A stretch of DNA of 64,000 bases, from positions 58,161-122,160 of the forward strand of contig NZ_LT629966.1 of NCBI RefSeq assembly GCF_900104665.1, in the 5' to 3' direction. Every line of letters starts with the position of its first letter. Position 1 is the first letter of the stretch. The DNA is from Traorella massiliensis. GTDB taxonomy: Bacteria; Bacillota_I; Bacilli_A; Erysipelotrichales; Erysipelotrichaceae. Positions 54,268 through 63,849 of the stretch are shown one piece after another. Position numbers and translations under genes: made by a program. Under the pieces are notes generated by a model that searched no databases, was not told the DNA's origin, and saw only the letters and a list, made by a program, of their open reading frames with translations.

Positions 54268-54651
54268 TTACAGTGTTGTCTTCCAAAGACCATGTAAATT
54301 GCAGTATTCATAAACGGCTACAACATTTTCACCTTCGGCTAATTTAAATGAAGCTGTTGGCCCTTCATTAGGATTCAGGATTTTTTTCATACCACCCAAA
54401 TTAGTTTGTACATAAATCCATTGAATTAAGTGTTCAGGAAGCATTGGATGATCCACGCTGCCAACACGAACAAGAACATGATCTCCCTCTACATTTACGA
54501 CAGGAACATGCTTTTCTCCAGCCCCGTCACTCGTATTTGGTACCAATTCCTGCATTTTTTCACCACAGCAAAATAGAGGAACTCCTACATCATGAACCAT
54601 TTCTACAATATTGCCGCAATGACTGCATCTATAAAATTTAACATCTTTCAT
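54268..54651 (-). CDS. dfx: Desulfoferrodoxin (superoxide reductase)
   Basis: Reduces superoxide to peroxide in anaerobes without making oxygen. The N-terminal desulforedoxin-like domain has YRCSHCGNIVE and PLFCCGEKM (four Cys for the FeCys4 centre). The catalytic domain has GEKHVPVV, GSVDHPM and the C-terminal YCNLHGLW (His and Cys ligands of the active iron). At 127 residues it is a class I (2Fe) enzyme. It is monocistronic with its own promoter and a Fur/PerR-like palindrome upstream. Confidence 0.94.
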   Translation of the reverse strand: MKDVKFYRCSHCGNIVEMVHDVGVPLFCCGEKMQELVPNTSDGAGEKHVPVVNVEGDHVLVRVGSVDHPMLPEHLIQWIYVQTNLGGMKKILNPNEGPTASFKLAEGENVVAVYEYCNLHGLWKTTL

Positions 54652-54677
54652 TTCAACATCTCCTTTTCTTTAGACAT

Positions 54678-54741
54678 ATTATATAAATATATCTATATTC
54701 GTGCAAGTAAATAGCTCTTTAATTAATAATAATTATTATTA
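54678..54741 (-). promoter_or_regulatory. dfx promoter and PerR/Fur-like palindrome
   Basis: -35 TTGCAC (54701-54706) and -10 TATAAT (54678-54683) with a 17-bp spacer. A perfect 18-bp palindrome TAATAATAATTATTATTA (54724-54741) sits upstream of the -35 and resembles PerR/Fur boxes. Control by peroxide or iron is inferred from the sequence and the gene's role. Confidence 0.6.
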
Positions 54742-54753
54742 CTAATATTTTTA

Positions 54754-54784
54754 TAAAAACTGTATCTGCCTTACTAGATACAGT
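54754..54784 (-). terminator. Terminator of the DUF4177 gene
   Basis: Perfect 9-bp stem ACTGTATCT/AGATACAGT with an 8-base loop, followed on minus by TTTTTAT. It lies 9 bases past the stop. Confidence 0.75.
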
Positions 54785-54793
54785 TCTATTTTT

Positions 54794-54985
54794 TTAATTT
54801 TCCTTTTCAAATATCAAGTCAATTTTCCTCAGACATCCTTTTGCATCAATCAGCTTTGGAATGTATCCCACATAGGAATATCCCTTTTCTGCATATTCAT
54901 CAATGATTTTCTTATAATCATCAGTCATGAGAAATAAGATATCTTTAGCTTCATATCTTAATTCAGCATATTCATATCGCTTCAT
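54794..54985 (-). CDS. DUF4177-like small protein
   Basis: 63-residue protein: MKRYEYAELRYEAKD, a helix (DDYKKIIDEYAEKGYSYVGY) and a final strand (KIDLIFEKEN). This is the layout of the DUF4177 family, of unknown function. AGGGAG precedes the ATG. A remnant of a membrane-protein gene lies just upstream. Confidence 0.65.
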   Translation of the reverse strand: MKRYEYAELRYEAKDILFLMTDDYKKIIDEYAEKGYSYVGYIPKLIDAKGCLRKIDLIFEKEN

Positions 54986-54997
54986 ATGATTATCTCC

Positions 54998-55389
54998 CTA
55001 TAAGTCTTTTACCAGTAATATCTTTTTAGTAAGAATCCAGGATATGATGAAAACAGCTAATGATACAGTTATAATTATAAGTGGTTATATTTATACAAAT
55101 TATATGCAATTTTGATTAAACAAATGGATCAATTTTTCACGAACAATTTCTCTAAAAATATTCCATATAAAATACCCTTTTTATTTAGTATCAGTTGATG
55201 GCCATTTTTAAAAGATCTATTTCAATGTATTCAATTTTTGTGGAAAATGAACCCTGTTTTAAAAAAAGCTTTTTAGATAAGTATCTGATATGTGAGAAAC
55301 AGATAAACTGTATATCAAATATTTATCTTTATAACTTTTTTAACAAATTTAATATATATGCTATATCAGTATATAAGTAGTCAAATTCC
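54998..55389 (-). other. Gap between DUF4177 and GH20 genes, with a possible gene remnant
   Basis: AT-rich and without a complete gene. On minus, 54998-55084 stays open for 27 codons and reads like the C-terminal membrane helix of a lost protein (VSLAVFIISWILTKKILL, then a TAG stop), but nothing upstream extends it in frame. A 61-codon plus-strand frame at 55195-55380 has no ribosome-binding site and is probably chance. Confidence 0.3.
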
Positions 55390-55418
55390 TTATAAAGAGT
55401 TAGTCATTCGACTAACCC
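55390..55418 (-). terminator. Terminator of the GH20 gene
   Basis: Stem GTTAGTC/GACTAAC with an ATTC loop, followed on minus by TCTTTATAAGG; the T-tract is weak. It lies 8 bases past the stop. Confidence 0.55.
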
Positions 55419-55425
55419 TTATATG

Positions 55426-58400
55426 TTATTTTGCTTCTCTTTTTCTTTTGATAAGCATTAATACAAGTACTCCTGCACTTAGAATCAGCAATCCTGTAAA
55501 TACTGCAACATGATAGTTGTCACTTGTACTAGGTCCTTCTGGTTTATCAGAATCAGAATCAGTTGGTTTATCACTATTTCCTGTGTCCTTTTTCACCAAT
55601 CCATTGATCGCATTTTCAATGGCTTTTGCCATTGCATCCACTTCTTCCTGTTCGGTGATATTCTTGCCATCCTCTACACCTGCTAGTGCATCATTCAACG
55701 CTTTTACTGATTCTTCTGTATAGACGCTTAGATCTTCCGGTACTTTTTCTTTTTCCTTCTCTACAGCACTGTAATCGGCCTCTTTATATTCAAGAGCACT
55801 GATTGCATCTTCGATTGCTTTTGCATATCCGTCTACCACTTCTTGTTCTGTGATATTCTTTCCTGCTTCTACTTCTTTGATTGCTTTTTCTACTGCACTA
55901 AAGTCTTTATATAGATCTTTATCTAATGCATTTGCAGCTTCGATTGCTTCATTAACTTTACTATAATCTGCTGGTTTATATACTAAAGCTGAAATAGCAT
56001 CAGTAATAGATTCTACTTTTTCATCAACTTGAAGTTGTGTTGTCTTTGTATCAGATATCAATTCTTCTGCTTCATTCACTAAATCTTTCAATACTTTTAC
56101 AGTTTCATCTGTATAATCGCTATAATCTTTATTGTTAACTTCAGCGATTAGATTTTTTAGTTCTTCAAAATTAACTTCTTTTATATTATTTTTAAAGTAA
56201 TCAACTTTACTTTCAAGAGTACTCCAATATTTTGCAATAGAAAGTTTGTCTTCAGATTCAATTAAATTTTCTATCTCTTCTAAAGCATTTTCTAATTCAG
56301 TATAAGCATTATTCAATACAGAACCTTCTGGAGTCTCATCTAATAATGTTTTTACCTCTTCTAAATATTCTAATGCTTCATCAGTTAAGATTTTATTTTC
56401 GTCTTCTGTTCTAAAGATTTCTACTTCAAAGATACCTACATTATTGTAAGTTGTTGCACCATTTGCTTTAGTAATATAAATCTTAACAAATCTTCCTTCT
56501 ACCAATTTGTCAAATAAATGCGAATCTAGTATTGGATTGGCTGCTCTATTAGGATCATTAAATTCTTTAATAGTCTCCCAACTATCATCTTCTCCTGTAT
56601 CACTTATTTGAATCTCATAGACTGATCCATTCGCTTTTTGCCAATAAATGTCAACTTTATCAAATTTTGTAACGTTTCCTAAATCAATAACAAGTTCGGC
56701 AGCACCTTTAGTCTCAATATTTGATGATGACCATCTGTATGCATAATTTGGATCACTTGTATCATGTACATCTGGTTGTGCTGGCTTAAGTCCATCCGTT
56801 ACATATTTTGGAATAAATGATGTATTAATTTCTACATGATTAGCAGTTGCATCTTTTAAGTATGCTAAGTTATTGCTATTAGCAATAATATTTTTATTAT
56901 AAGCATCTGGTAATGTTTTAGCTGTTTTAAATTCATTTAAAACAACGAGATTATCTATCGATCCTTTCAATTTATTGCCAATCTTGCTTAATCCCGCTAC
57001 AAATGTAGTTGAATCTATTTCTCTAATCTTAGTGCTATCTACAGTTATATTGGAGTGTTTATTAATGGCAGTATATGTATCTTTTCCATTAACAATTAAA
57101 TACGTATTTGTACCGTCACAAGTAATTGCTAAATTGGTCCATTCTTCTTTTGGTAATTGATAATCAAATTCAAAACTATATCCCGTAAATTCTGAATATT
57201 CACGTTTAAATCCAATATTTCCATTCATATTAACATATAATGTTCCATCTTCAGATGTTAATAATTCTGCATCAGCTGGACAATCTTCATTAATTAGTAC
57301 ATCAAATACTATAGTATACGGGTGTCCAATTGAATCAATTGGTAATTGTAAATAACTATTACCATCTAATGCTAATACTTGAGATTTATTAGTTGAAATA
57401 ATTGCACTGTTAACTAATGTTCCATCATATTTATTAAGTGTTGAATCAATAACAGTATTATTTTCATATGTTTCAAAATCATAAGATAATACTTTTTCGC
57501 CTTCACTATCTACCAATCTACCAGGATTAGCATAAGGTGTTTTATTTCCTAGTTTTTCTACTCTATCCAAGAAATTCTCTGTAGTTTGATCTTCTGTCTT
57601 TTCACCATACCATGTTTTTTCTGATATTAACATAACACCATTTTTGAAACGATCAAATGCATCAAACCATGAAAATCCTCCATTATAAGAAGATGTATCC
57701 ATCCATACACAGAATTCAGCTCCTAAATTCTTAGCTTCACCTTTTAATAATTTTTCGTTACCATAATTTGTTACATCCCAACTATTATATCTAGTTTCTA
57801 ATGGCAAAAATTCCGGATAACCTTTTAAACCAGGTACGATATATAAATAATTATATAAAGTGTTAATTAAATTAAATCCATGATCCATAGAAGCTTTAGC
57901 TGTTGCCCAATTTTGACTCCATTGGTTAATTGTTGCGTTTTCTGCATGAATTGGATTATCAGGGTTACTAAAATCTTTTAATGAACCCCACAATCTTACT
58001 TCATATCCTTTACTAGTGACATAATTAATTAAATCAGCAGTATAATTTTTAAACTGTGCTGTATAACTAGTAGGGTATTCATCAGTTCCAATATGGAAAA
58101 CATTTTCTTGAATAATTCTATCAGGATCGTTGATACTTTCACCTAAATATTCATCAATAATATTTTTAACAACAGTAATAGCTGCCTCATATTTTTCAGG
58201 AGTTCTTAAATCTAAATGATTGAAATCCATCATTAATTTTCCATCATCAATTTCCGCAAATCGACCTGAATGCGCAGGAGTATCAATTTCTGTAATAATA
58301 TTTATACCGAATTTATCTATTTCCTGTTGGAATTTCTTATAATCTTGTTTTTCATAATATCCATCTGTAGATACTAATTCTGGATAATTATCTGTATCTA

Positions 58401-61248
58401 ATCTAAATGCAGTATATCCTGTTTGAATTCTACTATTATTAGTTCCTAAATGTAATTCATTTAATTTATACCATGACATATATGTAGCAATTTCATGTAC
58501 ATATTCAAGAGGGAAATACATCCGTCCTACATCTAGCAAACATGCTCGTACTTCATACATAGGATAGTCACGGATTAATCCTTTAGGAATGGAATTCATA
58601 CCGTTATCTTGGTATAGAATTTGAGTAATAGATATACCACCATATAATAAACCAATTTTTGTTGGTGCGGTAATTTTTATTGTATCATCTATTTCAACAA
58701 AATAACCTTCATCACCAAGTTCAGTTCTATTCTCATCTAATACTAATTCAATATCCCCATTAGAAGCCTCTGTTCCTATAGTTAAATCTTTATCTAACAT
58801 TTCATCAAAGTAACCTTGAATAAGAGTGGCAGTTTCTTCAACTGAAGAATCATTATAGATAATCTTAGTATTATCTGATAATTCTAAGTTTCCTGTATAT
58901 CCTTTCCACTCTCTTAAAGCAGGCATAACATCTGGCTTTGCATTATCATCACTAGTAACTTGATATTGCCCAGGTACCGTCACTTCAATATTAACATTAG
59001 AAACAATAGCGTTTCCTTCACCATTATCTTTTTTAGCCTGTAAAATAACATTAACTTTCATATCGACTAATGGTGGAATAATATTACCATTTAAGTCAAT
59101 AACTTGTTTATTATTTGAACCATATAATGAGAAAGTATATCCTTCATATGTAGGTAATATAAGTTTACCATTACCAATAGATACAGTTGCATTATTTACT
59201 AATTCCTGTACAATTTCCTCTTCTGTTTTCTCAGGAATTTCTGGCTCTTGATAAACAATATTTGAATAAACTTCTAATTCAAAAATACCTACATTTGCAT
59301 GTTCACCATTATTCTTAGTTGCATAAATTCTTACATATCTAGCTTTTTCAATATTATCTAAGACATTTTGATCTAGTCTTGGTGCTGTAGATTGAACTTC
59401 ATTCGTAATAGTCTTTACTGTTATCCAATCATTAGCATTATCACTAATTTGAATTTGATATTCACTGGCATTTGCTTTTTGCCAATAAACATTAACTTGA
59501 GCAATATTTTTTGCTTCTCCTAAATCAACATATAGCCATACCGGTGTTGTATTTAGTGTGGTTAGCGATGACCATCTACTTGTATAATTAGGATCTGTAG
59601 GATCATGTTTTGTCATATCAGCTGGTTTTAGACCATCAGTTGTTAAATTTGGTGTAAAGTTAATAGTTTCATTACCATTTGAATAAGCCTCTTTAGATAA
59701 TGCAAGGTTATCATTTGTTTTGCTATACCTAGTTCCATAAATTTCTAATTCAAATATGCCAACATTATTATGCTCACCGTTATTTTTAGTTGCATAAATT
59801 CTCACATATCTTGCTGCAACTTCTTCGTCTAATACAATTTTATCTAGTCTTGGTGTTATAGATTGTACTTCGTTTGTAACTGTTTTAATTGTTTTCCATG
59901 AAGTATCAGTTCCAGTATTACTAATTTGAATTTCATATTCACTGGCATTTGCTTTTTGCCAATAGACATATACTTCTTCAATATTCTTAGTTTCTTCTAA
60001 ATCAACATATAGCCATACCGGTGTTGTATTTAGTGTGGCTAGCGATGACCATCTACTTGTATAATTAGGATCTGTAGGATCATGTTTTGTCATATCAGCT
60101 GGTTTTAAACCATCAGTTGTCAAATTTGGTGTAAAGTTAGTAGTTTCATTACCATTTGAATATACATCTTTATTTAATGCAAGATTTTCTTTAACGGAAG
60201 TATCTTTTCTTGCAAATATTTCTACTTCATAAATTCCTACGTTAGGCAATCCACTGCCAGCTGTAATATACAATCTAACATATCTTGTTTCCACTTCACT
60301 ATCTAATGTAATATTATCAACTCTTGGTCCTTGAGCTACTGTATTAACAATTGTTTTAACAGGAGTCCATTCACTAGCATCATCACTAATTTGAATTTGA
60401 TACTCACTAGCATTTGCTTTTTGCCAATAGACATTAATCTTCTCAATTGATTTCTCTTCTTCTAAATCAATATATGCCCATACTGGTGTTTGATCCAAAG
60501 CTGCATTAGAAGACCATCTTTTTTTATAATTAGAATCATTAGTATTCGCTAAATCTTCTGGTTTCAATCCGTCAGTAATATAACTTCCTACCATAGTATC
60601 AGTTTCTGTCCCTGATACTGTTACTGCTTTATTTATTGATACATTTTCATATTCTACTTCAACAGTATTAGGTGAGAATATTTCTACCTCATAAATACTT
60701 GCTGTTTTCACATCCTCTCTTACACTTACTATACCTTCTTTGATATAGATTCTCACATAACGCGCTTCTACAACTGTATCTAAAGTAATATCATCAAATC
60801 TTGGATTTTGATCCACTGGTGCAGTAACATTTTTTACCGTAACCCATGAATCATTTGTCGCAGTATTACTAATTTGAATATCATAATTAGTTCCATCTGC
60901 TTTTTGCCAATATATTTTAACTTTATCAATTTTTGTAACTTCTCCAAGATCAATAAATGCCCATACTGGTGTTTCATTCAATGTCGCATTAGAAGACCAT
61001 CTTTTAGTGTAATTAGGATCAGTCGAATCAGCTAGATTTGCTGGTACTAACCCGTCAGTAATATAACTTCCTACCATAGTATCAGTTTCTGTCCCTGATA
61101 CTGTTACTGCCTTGTTTAAAGCAACATTTGTTAAAGTGTCATCAGTTGCAGCACTTACTTCAACAGGCTTAATCAATGTAAAACTACTAAATACAGTACA
61201 AATTACAATGAAAATTTTTAATAACTGTTCTAATTTCTTTCTTAACAT
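55426..61248 (-). CDS. Multimodular cell-wall GH20 hexosaminidase with five F5/8C modules
   Basis: 1,940-residue surface enzyme removing N-acetylhexosamine units (or lacto-N-biose) from host glycans. Order: signal peptide (1-33); F5/8-type-C/CBM32 modules at about 41-192, 201-347, 355-506 and 513-662; a linker domain (675-760); a GH20b-like domain (about 775-890); the GH20 barrel (about 895-1240) with the catalytic pair Asp1056-Glu1057 in FHIGTDEYP; a LamG-type domain (about 1250-1445); a fifth F5/8C (about 1455-1610); helical FIVAR-like repeats (about 1620-1890) with NITEQE-V repeats; and a C-terminal membrane helix with KRKREAK tail. The motif before the helix reads GPSTSDN rather than LPxTG. 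Modules 3 and 4 are almost identical, a recent duplication. Confidence 0.9.
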   Translation of the reverse strand: MLRKKLEQLLKIFIVICTVFSSFTLIKPVEVSAATDDTLTNVALNKAVTVSGTETDTMVGSYITDGLVPANLADSTDPNYTKRWSSNATLNETPVWAFIDLGEVTKIDKVKIYWQKADGTNYDIQISNTATNDSWVTVKNVTAPVDQNPRFDDITLDTVVEARYVRIYIKEGIVSVREDVKTASIYEVEIFSPNTVEVEYENVSINKAVTVSGTETDTMVGSYITDGLKPEDLANTNDSNYKKRWSSNAALDQTPVWAYIDLEEEKSIEKINVYWQKANASEYQIQISDDASEWTPVKTIVNTVAQGPRVDNITLDSEVETRYVRLYITAGSGLPNVGIYEVEIFARKDTSVKENLALNKDVYSNGNETTNFTPNLTTDGLKPADMTKHDPTDPNYTSRWSSLATLNTTPVWLYVDLEETKNIEEVYVYWQKANASEYEIQISNTGTDTSWKTIKTVTNEVQSITPRLDKIVLDEEVAARYVRIYATKNNGEHNNVGIFELEIYGTRYSKTNDNLALSKEAYSNGNETINFTPNLTTDGLKPADMTKHDPTDPNYTSRWSSLTTLNTTPVWLYVDLGEAKNIAQVNVYWQKANASEYQIQISDNANDWITVKTITNEVQSTAPRLDQNVLDNIEKARYVRIYATKNNGEHANVGIFELEVYSNIVYQEPEIPEKTEEEIVQELVNNATVSIGNGKLILPTYEGYTFSLYGSNNKQVIDLNGNIIPPLVDMKVNVILQAKKDNGEGNAIVSNVNIEVTVPGQYQVTSDDNAKPDVMPALREWKGYTGNLELSDNTKIIYNDSSVEETATLIQGYFDEMLDKDLTIGTEASNGDIELVLDENRTELGDEGYFVEIDDTIKITAPTKIGLLYGGISITQILYQDNGMNSIPKGLIRDYPMYEVRACLLDVGRMYFPLEYVHEIATYMSWYKLNELHLGTNNSRIQTGYTAFRLDTDNYPELVSTDGYYEKQDYKKFQQEIDKFGINIITEIDTPAHSGRFAEIDDGKLMMDFNHLDLRTPEKYEAAITVVKNIIDEYLGESINDPDRIIQENVFHIGTDEYPTSYTAQFKNYTADLINYVTSKGYEVRLWGSLKDFSNPDNPIHAENATINQWSQNWATAKASMDHGFNLINTLYNYLYIVPGLKGYPEFLPLETRYNSWDVTNYGNEKLLKGEAKNLGAEFCVWMDTSSYNGGFSWFDAFDRFKNGVMLISEKTWYGEKTEDQTTENFLDRVEKLGNKTPYANPGRLVDSEGEKVLSYDFETYENNTVIDSTLNKYDGTLVNSAIISTNKSQVLALDGNSYLQLPIDSIGHPYTIVFDVLINEDCPADAELLTSEDGTLYVNMNGNIGFKREYSEFTGYSFEFDYQLPKEEWTNLAITCDGTNTYLIVNGKDTYTAINKHSNITVDSTKIREIDSTTFVAGLSKIGNKLKGSIDNLVVLNEFKTAKTLPDAYNKNIIANSNNLAYLKDATANHVEINTSFIPKYVTDGLKPAQPDVHDTSDPNYAYRWSSSNIETKGAAELVIDLGNVTKFDKVDIYWQKANGSVYEIQISDTGEDDSWETIKEFNDPNRAANPILDSHLFDKLVEGRFVKIYITKANGATTYNNVGIFEVEIFRTEDENKILTDEALEYLEEVKTLLDETPEGSVLNNAYTELENALEEIENLIESEDKLSIAKYWSTLESKVDYFKNNIKEVNFEELKNLIAEVNNKDYSDYTDETVKVLKDLVNEAEELISDTKTTQLQVDEKVESITDAISALVYKPADYSKVNEAIEAANALDKDLYKDFSAVEKAIKEVEAGKNITEQEVVDGYAKAIEDAISALEYKEADYSAVEKEKEKVPEDLSVYTEESVKALNDALAGVEDGKNITEQEEVDAMAKAIENAINGLVKKDTGNSDKPTDSDSDKPEGPSTSDNYHVAVFTGLLILSAGVLVLMLIKRKREAK

Positions 61249-62177
61249 TTTCGTTTTGCCTAGTATATTATGAATGAGTCATTTACAGTATACGTTTTCC
61301 TTTCTATCAACTTTTATATGCTTAATAATTATAATATATCCATCGGTCTTTCCTCTGCTAGACGATCTTTCTTTAGATTTGCACCTCTTTCAGTACATTT
61401 GCTTTTAGTTTCCTCGTAATGGTAGTCATCCTATACGGGAAACGAATATTATCAATTTTAATACCTCTTTCATAAGAATATCCCCTTTCATTACTGTCTT
61501 CATTTACATAATAACTTAAATCTGAATAAAATAAAATCTTTTATTTACAATTGTAAATAATTCCTTCATTCCTTTTCATATTCATATCAATGTGTTATTA
61601 TCGAACAATCAGATTTCAATTACAATTTTGCTCTACGTTCCTAATGTATATAAAAATTGTATTCTGATCTACATGCTTTTTATATCAAATACTACTCTCT
61701 TACTATTTTCTGTAAATTTCATCTCTAATAGTAGCAATGTTATTACTCAGCAAAGGAAAATTAAATATTCTTATACTTATACTAAAATTACAGTATATCT
61801 TTATAACATCCCTCCTTAATGGTATTTCTTATACAAAGTCATAATTGTATTCTGTTAGCTTATCTGTACTATTTCTTTCATATGTAATATAAAGATTTTT
61901 TTATATCATATACGTTTTATGATTACCTAAACGTATTTTTTATTTTGCACTATAATGTTACATTTTTACATTCAAAATATTTCCATGAAAAACTCCGCTT
62001 ATATATTGAAAGAAATGAAAACCCTTACATATATATAAGTATAGCACTAATTTAAATTTTGAATTTGTACTCATTAAATTTTTGTTTGCACTTTTTAACT
62101 GAATTATAATTTGCTTTTTTTATTTACAAACATTTAGAAATGGATACCTTAATGAATATAACGTCAACTTCTCAAAA
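61249..62177. other. AT-rich intergenic region upstream of the GH20 gene
   Basis: About 930 bases with no supported gene. It holds a perfect 20-bp palindrome TTATTTACAATTGTAAATAA at 61541-61560 (candidate operator, about 290 bp upstream of the GH20 start) and a minus-strand TATAAT at 61328-61333 without a good -35. A minus-strand frame at about 61376-61540 stays open for some 55 codons (ending TRKLKANVLKEVQI) but has no proper start, and may be a remnant. A 75-codon plus frame at 61592-61819 has no ribosome-binding site. Confidence 0.5.
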
Positions 62178-62194
62178 AATTATACATCTATATA

Positions 62195-62231
62195 AAATGG
62201 ATATGTTAATTATTAACTAACATATCCATTT
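62195..62231 (-). terminator. Hairpin at the end of the IS1634-type transposase gene
   Basis: Perfect 14-bp stem AAATGGATATGTTA/TAACATATCCATTT with a 9-base loop, spanning the transposase stop. The following minus-strand sequence TATATAG has only a short T content. Confidence 0.6.
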
Positions 62232-63849
62232 GTTCATTTACAAACTTCCTGTATTCTTCTTCTGTTGCTCCCAGTGCCTTTAATATCTTTTTTTGCTTAT
62301 TTGTCAGTCGATATCTTATATGATATTTCTCATCCGCTAATTTAGTTACTCCCAGCCGTTCATAATCTTTCAATACTTTCGGTACTGTGTACTCTTTTCT
62401 ATTCGTTTTATACAATTCCTTTAATGACTGATAAATCTCATTCCTGATAATCAATGCTATGAATGATACGAACACTTTGCTTTCAAGTTTCTCTTCCGAA
62501 TGTACTCTGAATACATCATTCCCTAAATATGTCTTTTCCATCCTGAATATCTTTTCCACCGCATCCCTATCCCGATATGTTTCCAGCGCTTCTTCTGCAC
62601 TCATCTTTTTTGACGTCACTATCGCAAAATATCCCGCTTTATTTATCAGCTTCATGATTTCGTTATCTTTTCTTTGATAATTCATGAAGTATCCATTCTC
62701 ATCAAATCCCAATCGATAATATTTCTCATAGCTTTTCACATCTTCTGCTTTCTTTATCTTTTTCTCTTTCTTCTTCTCTAACTCCTCATCCATCTTATTG
62801 AATCTGTTATTGATCGTAATCTTTTCTTTTTCCGCTTCTATTCCATTATAATATACATGCACATATTCTTTTTTTCCTGTATTGAATAAATCCTTCTCTA
62901 CTGTCATCCCGTACAGTTCGTATCCCTGCATATAATTTGAATATCCGTTCTTTAATACTGCTCCTGCTTCTTCTGCCGCTTCCTGTATGAACTTTGCATT
63001 CCCCTTCGTCATCAGTATATAGTCATAATTATGCTTTTCGAAATACCTTATATTCCGTAATGAAAAATATCCCCTGTCCAGTATGAATCCTATTTCCCTG
63101 CATCCGTACTGCCGGGCTCTCTCCACCATCTTTTCACATTCCGTATTGTCGATGATGCTTCCCGGAAACAATTCATAGAATAAAGGCACCTGATCCGTCT
63201 GATTATATCCTATTGATAAATTCACTTGCGGTAATTCATCACGATCCTTCGCATGTCCGTATTCTGCCAATTCAAGATTTCCTGCAGCACTGTTCATATT
63301 CGTCGAATCATAAGCTATATAGATTTGCTTCTCAACATGCATATGTACCCACGATCTGATGAACAAATCGATATCCTTTACTTTTATTTTTTTAAACAGT
63401 CTTCCTATCGCATTATCATCGAAGTTCTCTGCACTGAACAATGTGTGATTATATCCATAGTCTTCAAAATACTGCATTACGTTATTTTCGCTCATCATCA
63501 TATATGTCGCTATATCCAGGATCTTGTCCGAATCATCTTTGAAAATCGTCTCCAGCAGTTCTTTTAATCCATTCCCAGCACTTATCTTGTCCGCCACAAA
63601 ATGAGGTCCCGCAATAACGAAGTCTGCTTTATCTCCGGGTTCATTCTGTTCATATGGAAATATTTCAAAATAGTTCCTGTTTGGAATCAGCTTTCCTTCT
63701 TCGTTAAGTTTTCCAATAGCTACTCTTACTGGTCTGGTTTGTTTTAATTCTGGCGAATATTTAACCCTTTGTGTCAAGTACACATAACTGCCACTTCTGC
63801 CTTTTATGATGACTGTTCTTTCAGGTAAATCCACAGGATTTTGATGCAT
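62206..63849 (-). CDS. IS1634/IS4-type DDE transposase
   Basis: 547-residue transposase of the IS4 superfamily, IS1634 group. The triad is seen as Asp in IAYDSTNMNS near residue 180, Asp in GFILDRGYFSLRN near 254 and Glu in ETYRDRDAVEKIFRMEKTYLG (the YREK-like block) near 435. The length is typical of IS1634 proteins. An extended -10 (TGATATAAT) lies about 45 bases upstream on minus, and AAAGGATG is near the ATG. Only one copy is in the window. Confidence 0.9.
   Translation of the reverse strand: MHQNPVDLPERTVIIKGRSGSYVYLTQRVKYSPELKQTRPVRVAIGKLNEEGKLIPNRNYFEIFPYEQNEPGDKADFVIAGPHFVADKISAGNGLKELLETIFKDDSDKILDIATYMMMSENNVMQYFEDYGYNHTLFSAENFDDNAIGRLFKKIKVKDIDLFIRSWVHMHVEKQIYIAYDSTNMNSAAGNLELAEYGHAKDRDELPQVNLSIGYNQTDQVPLFYELFPGSIIDNTECEKMVERARQYGCREIGFILDRGYFSLRNIRYFEKHNYDYILMTKGNAKFIQEAAEEAGAVLKNGYSNYMQGYELYGMTVEKDLFNTGKKEYVHVYYNGIEAEKEKITINNRFNKMDEELEKKKEKKIKKAEDVKSYEKYYRLGFDENGYFMNYQRKDNEIMKLINKAGYFAIVTSKKMSAEEALETYRDRDAVEKIFRMEKTYLGNDVFRVHSEEKLESKVFVSFIALIIRNEIYQSLKELYKTNRKEYTVPKVLKDYERLGVTKLADEKYHIRYRLTNKQKKILKALGATEEEYRKFVNEQMDMLVNN

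Noticed and set aside
55195..55380. 61-codon plus-strand frame
   Set aside because: No ribosome-binding site, odd composition, AT-rich context; probably chance.
59500..60660. Repeated DNA blocks in the GH20 gene as a possible repeat array or CRISPR
   Set aside because: The repeats are in-frame coding copies of F5/8C modules about 450-480 bp apart, with no short regular repeat-spacer pattern. No CRISPR array was seen anywhere in the window.
61592..61819. 75-codon plus-strand frame in the region upstream of the GH20 gene
   Set aside because: No ribosome-binding site or promoter, no family resemblance, low-complexity AT-rich DNA.
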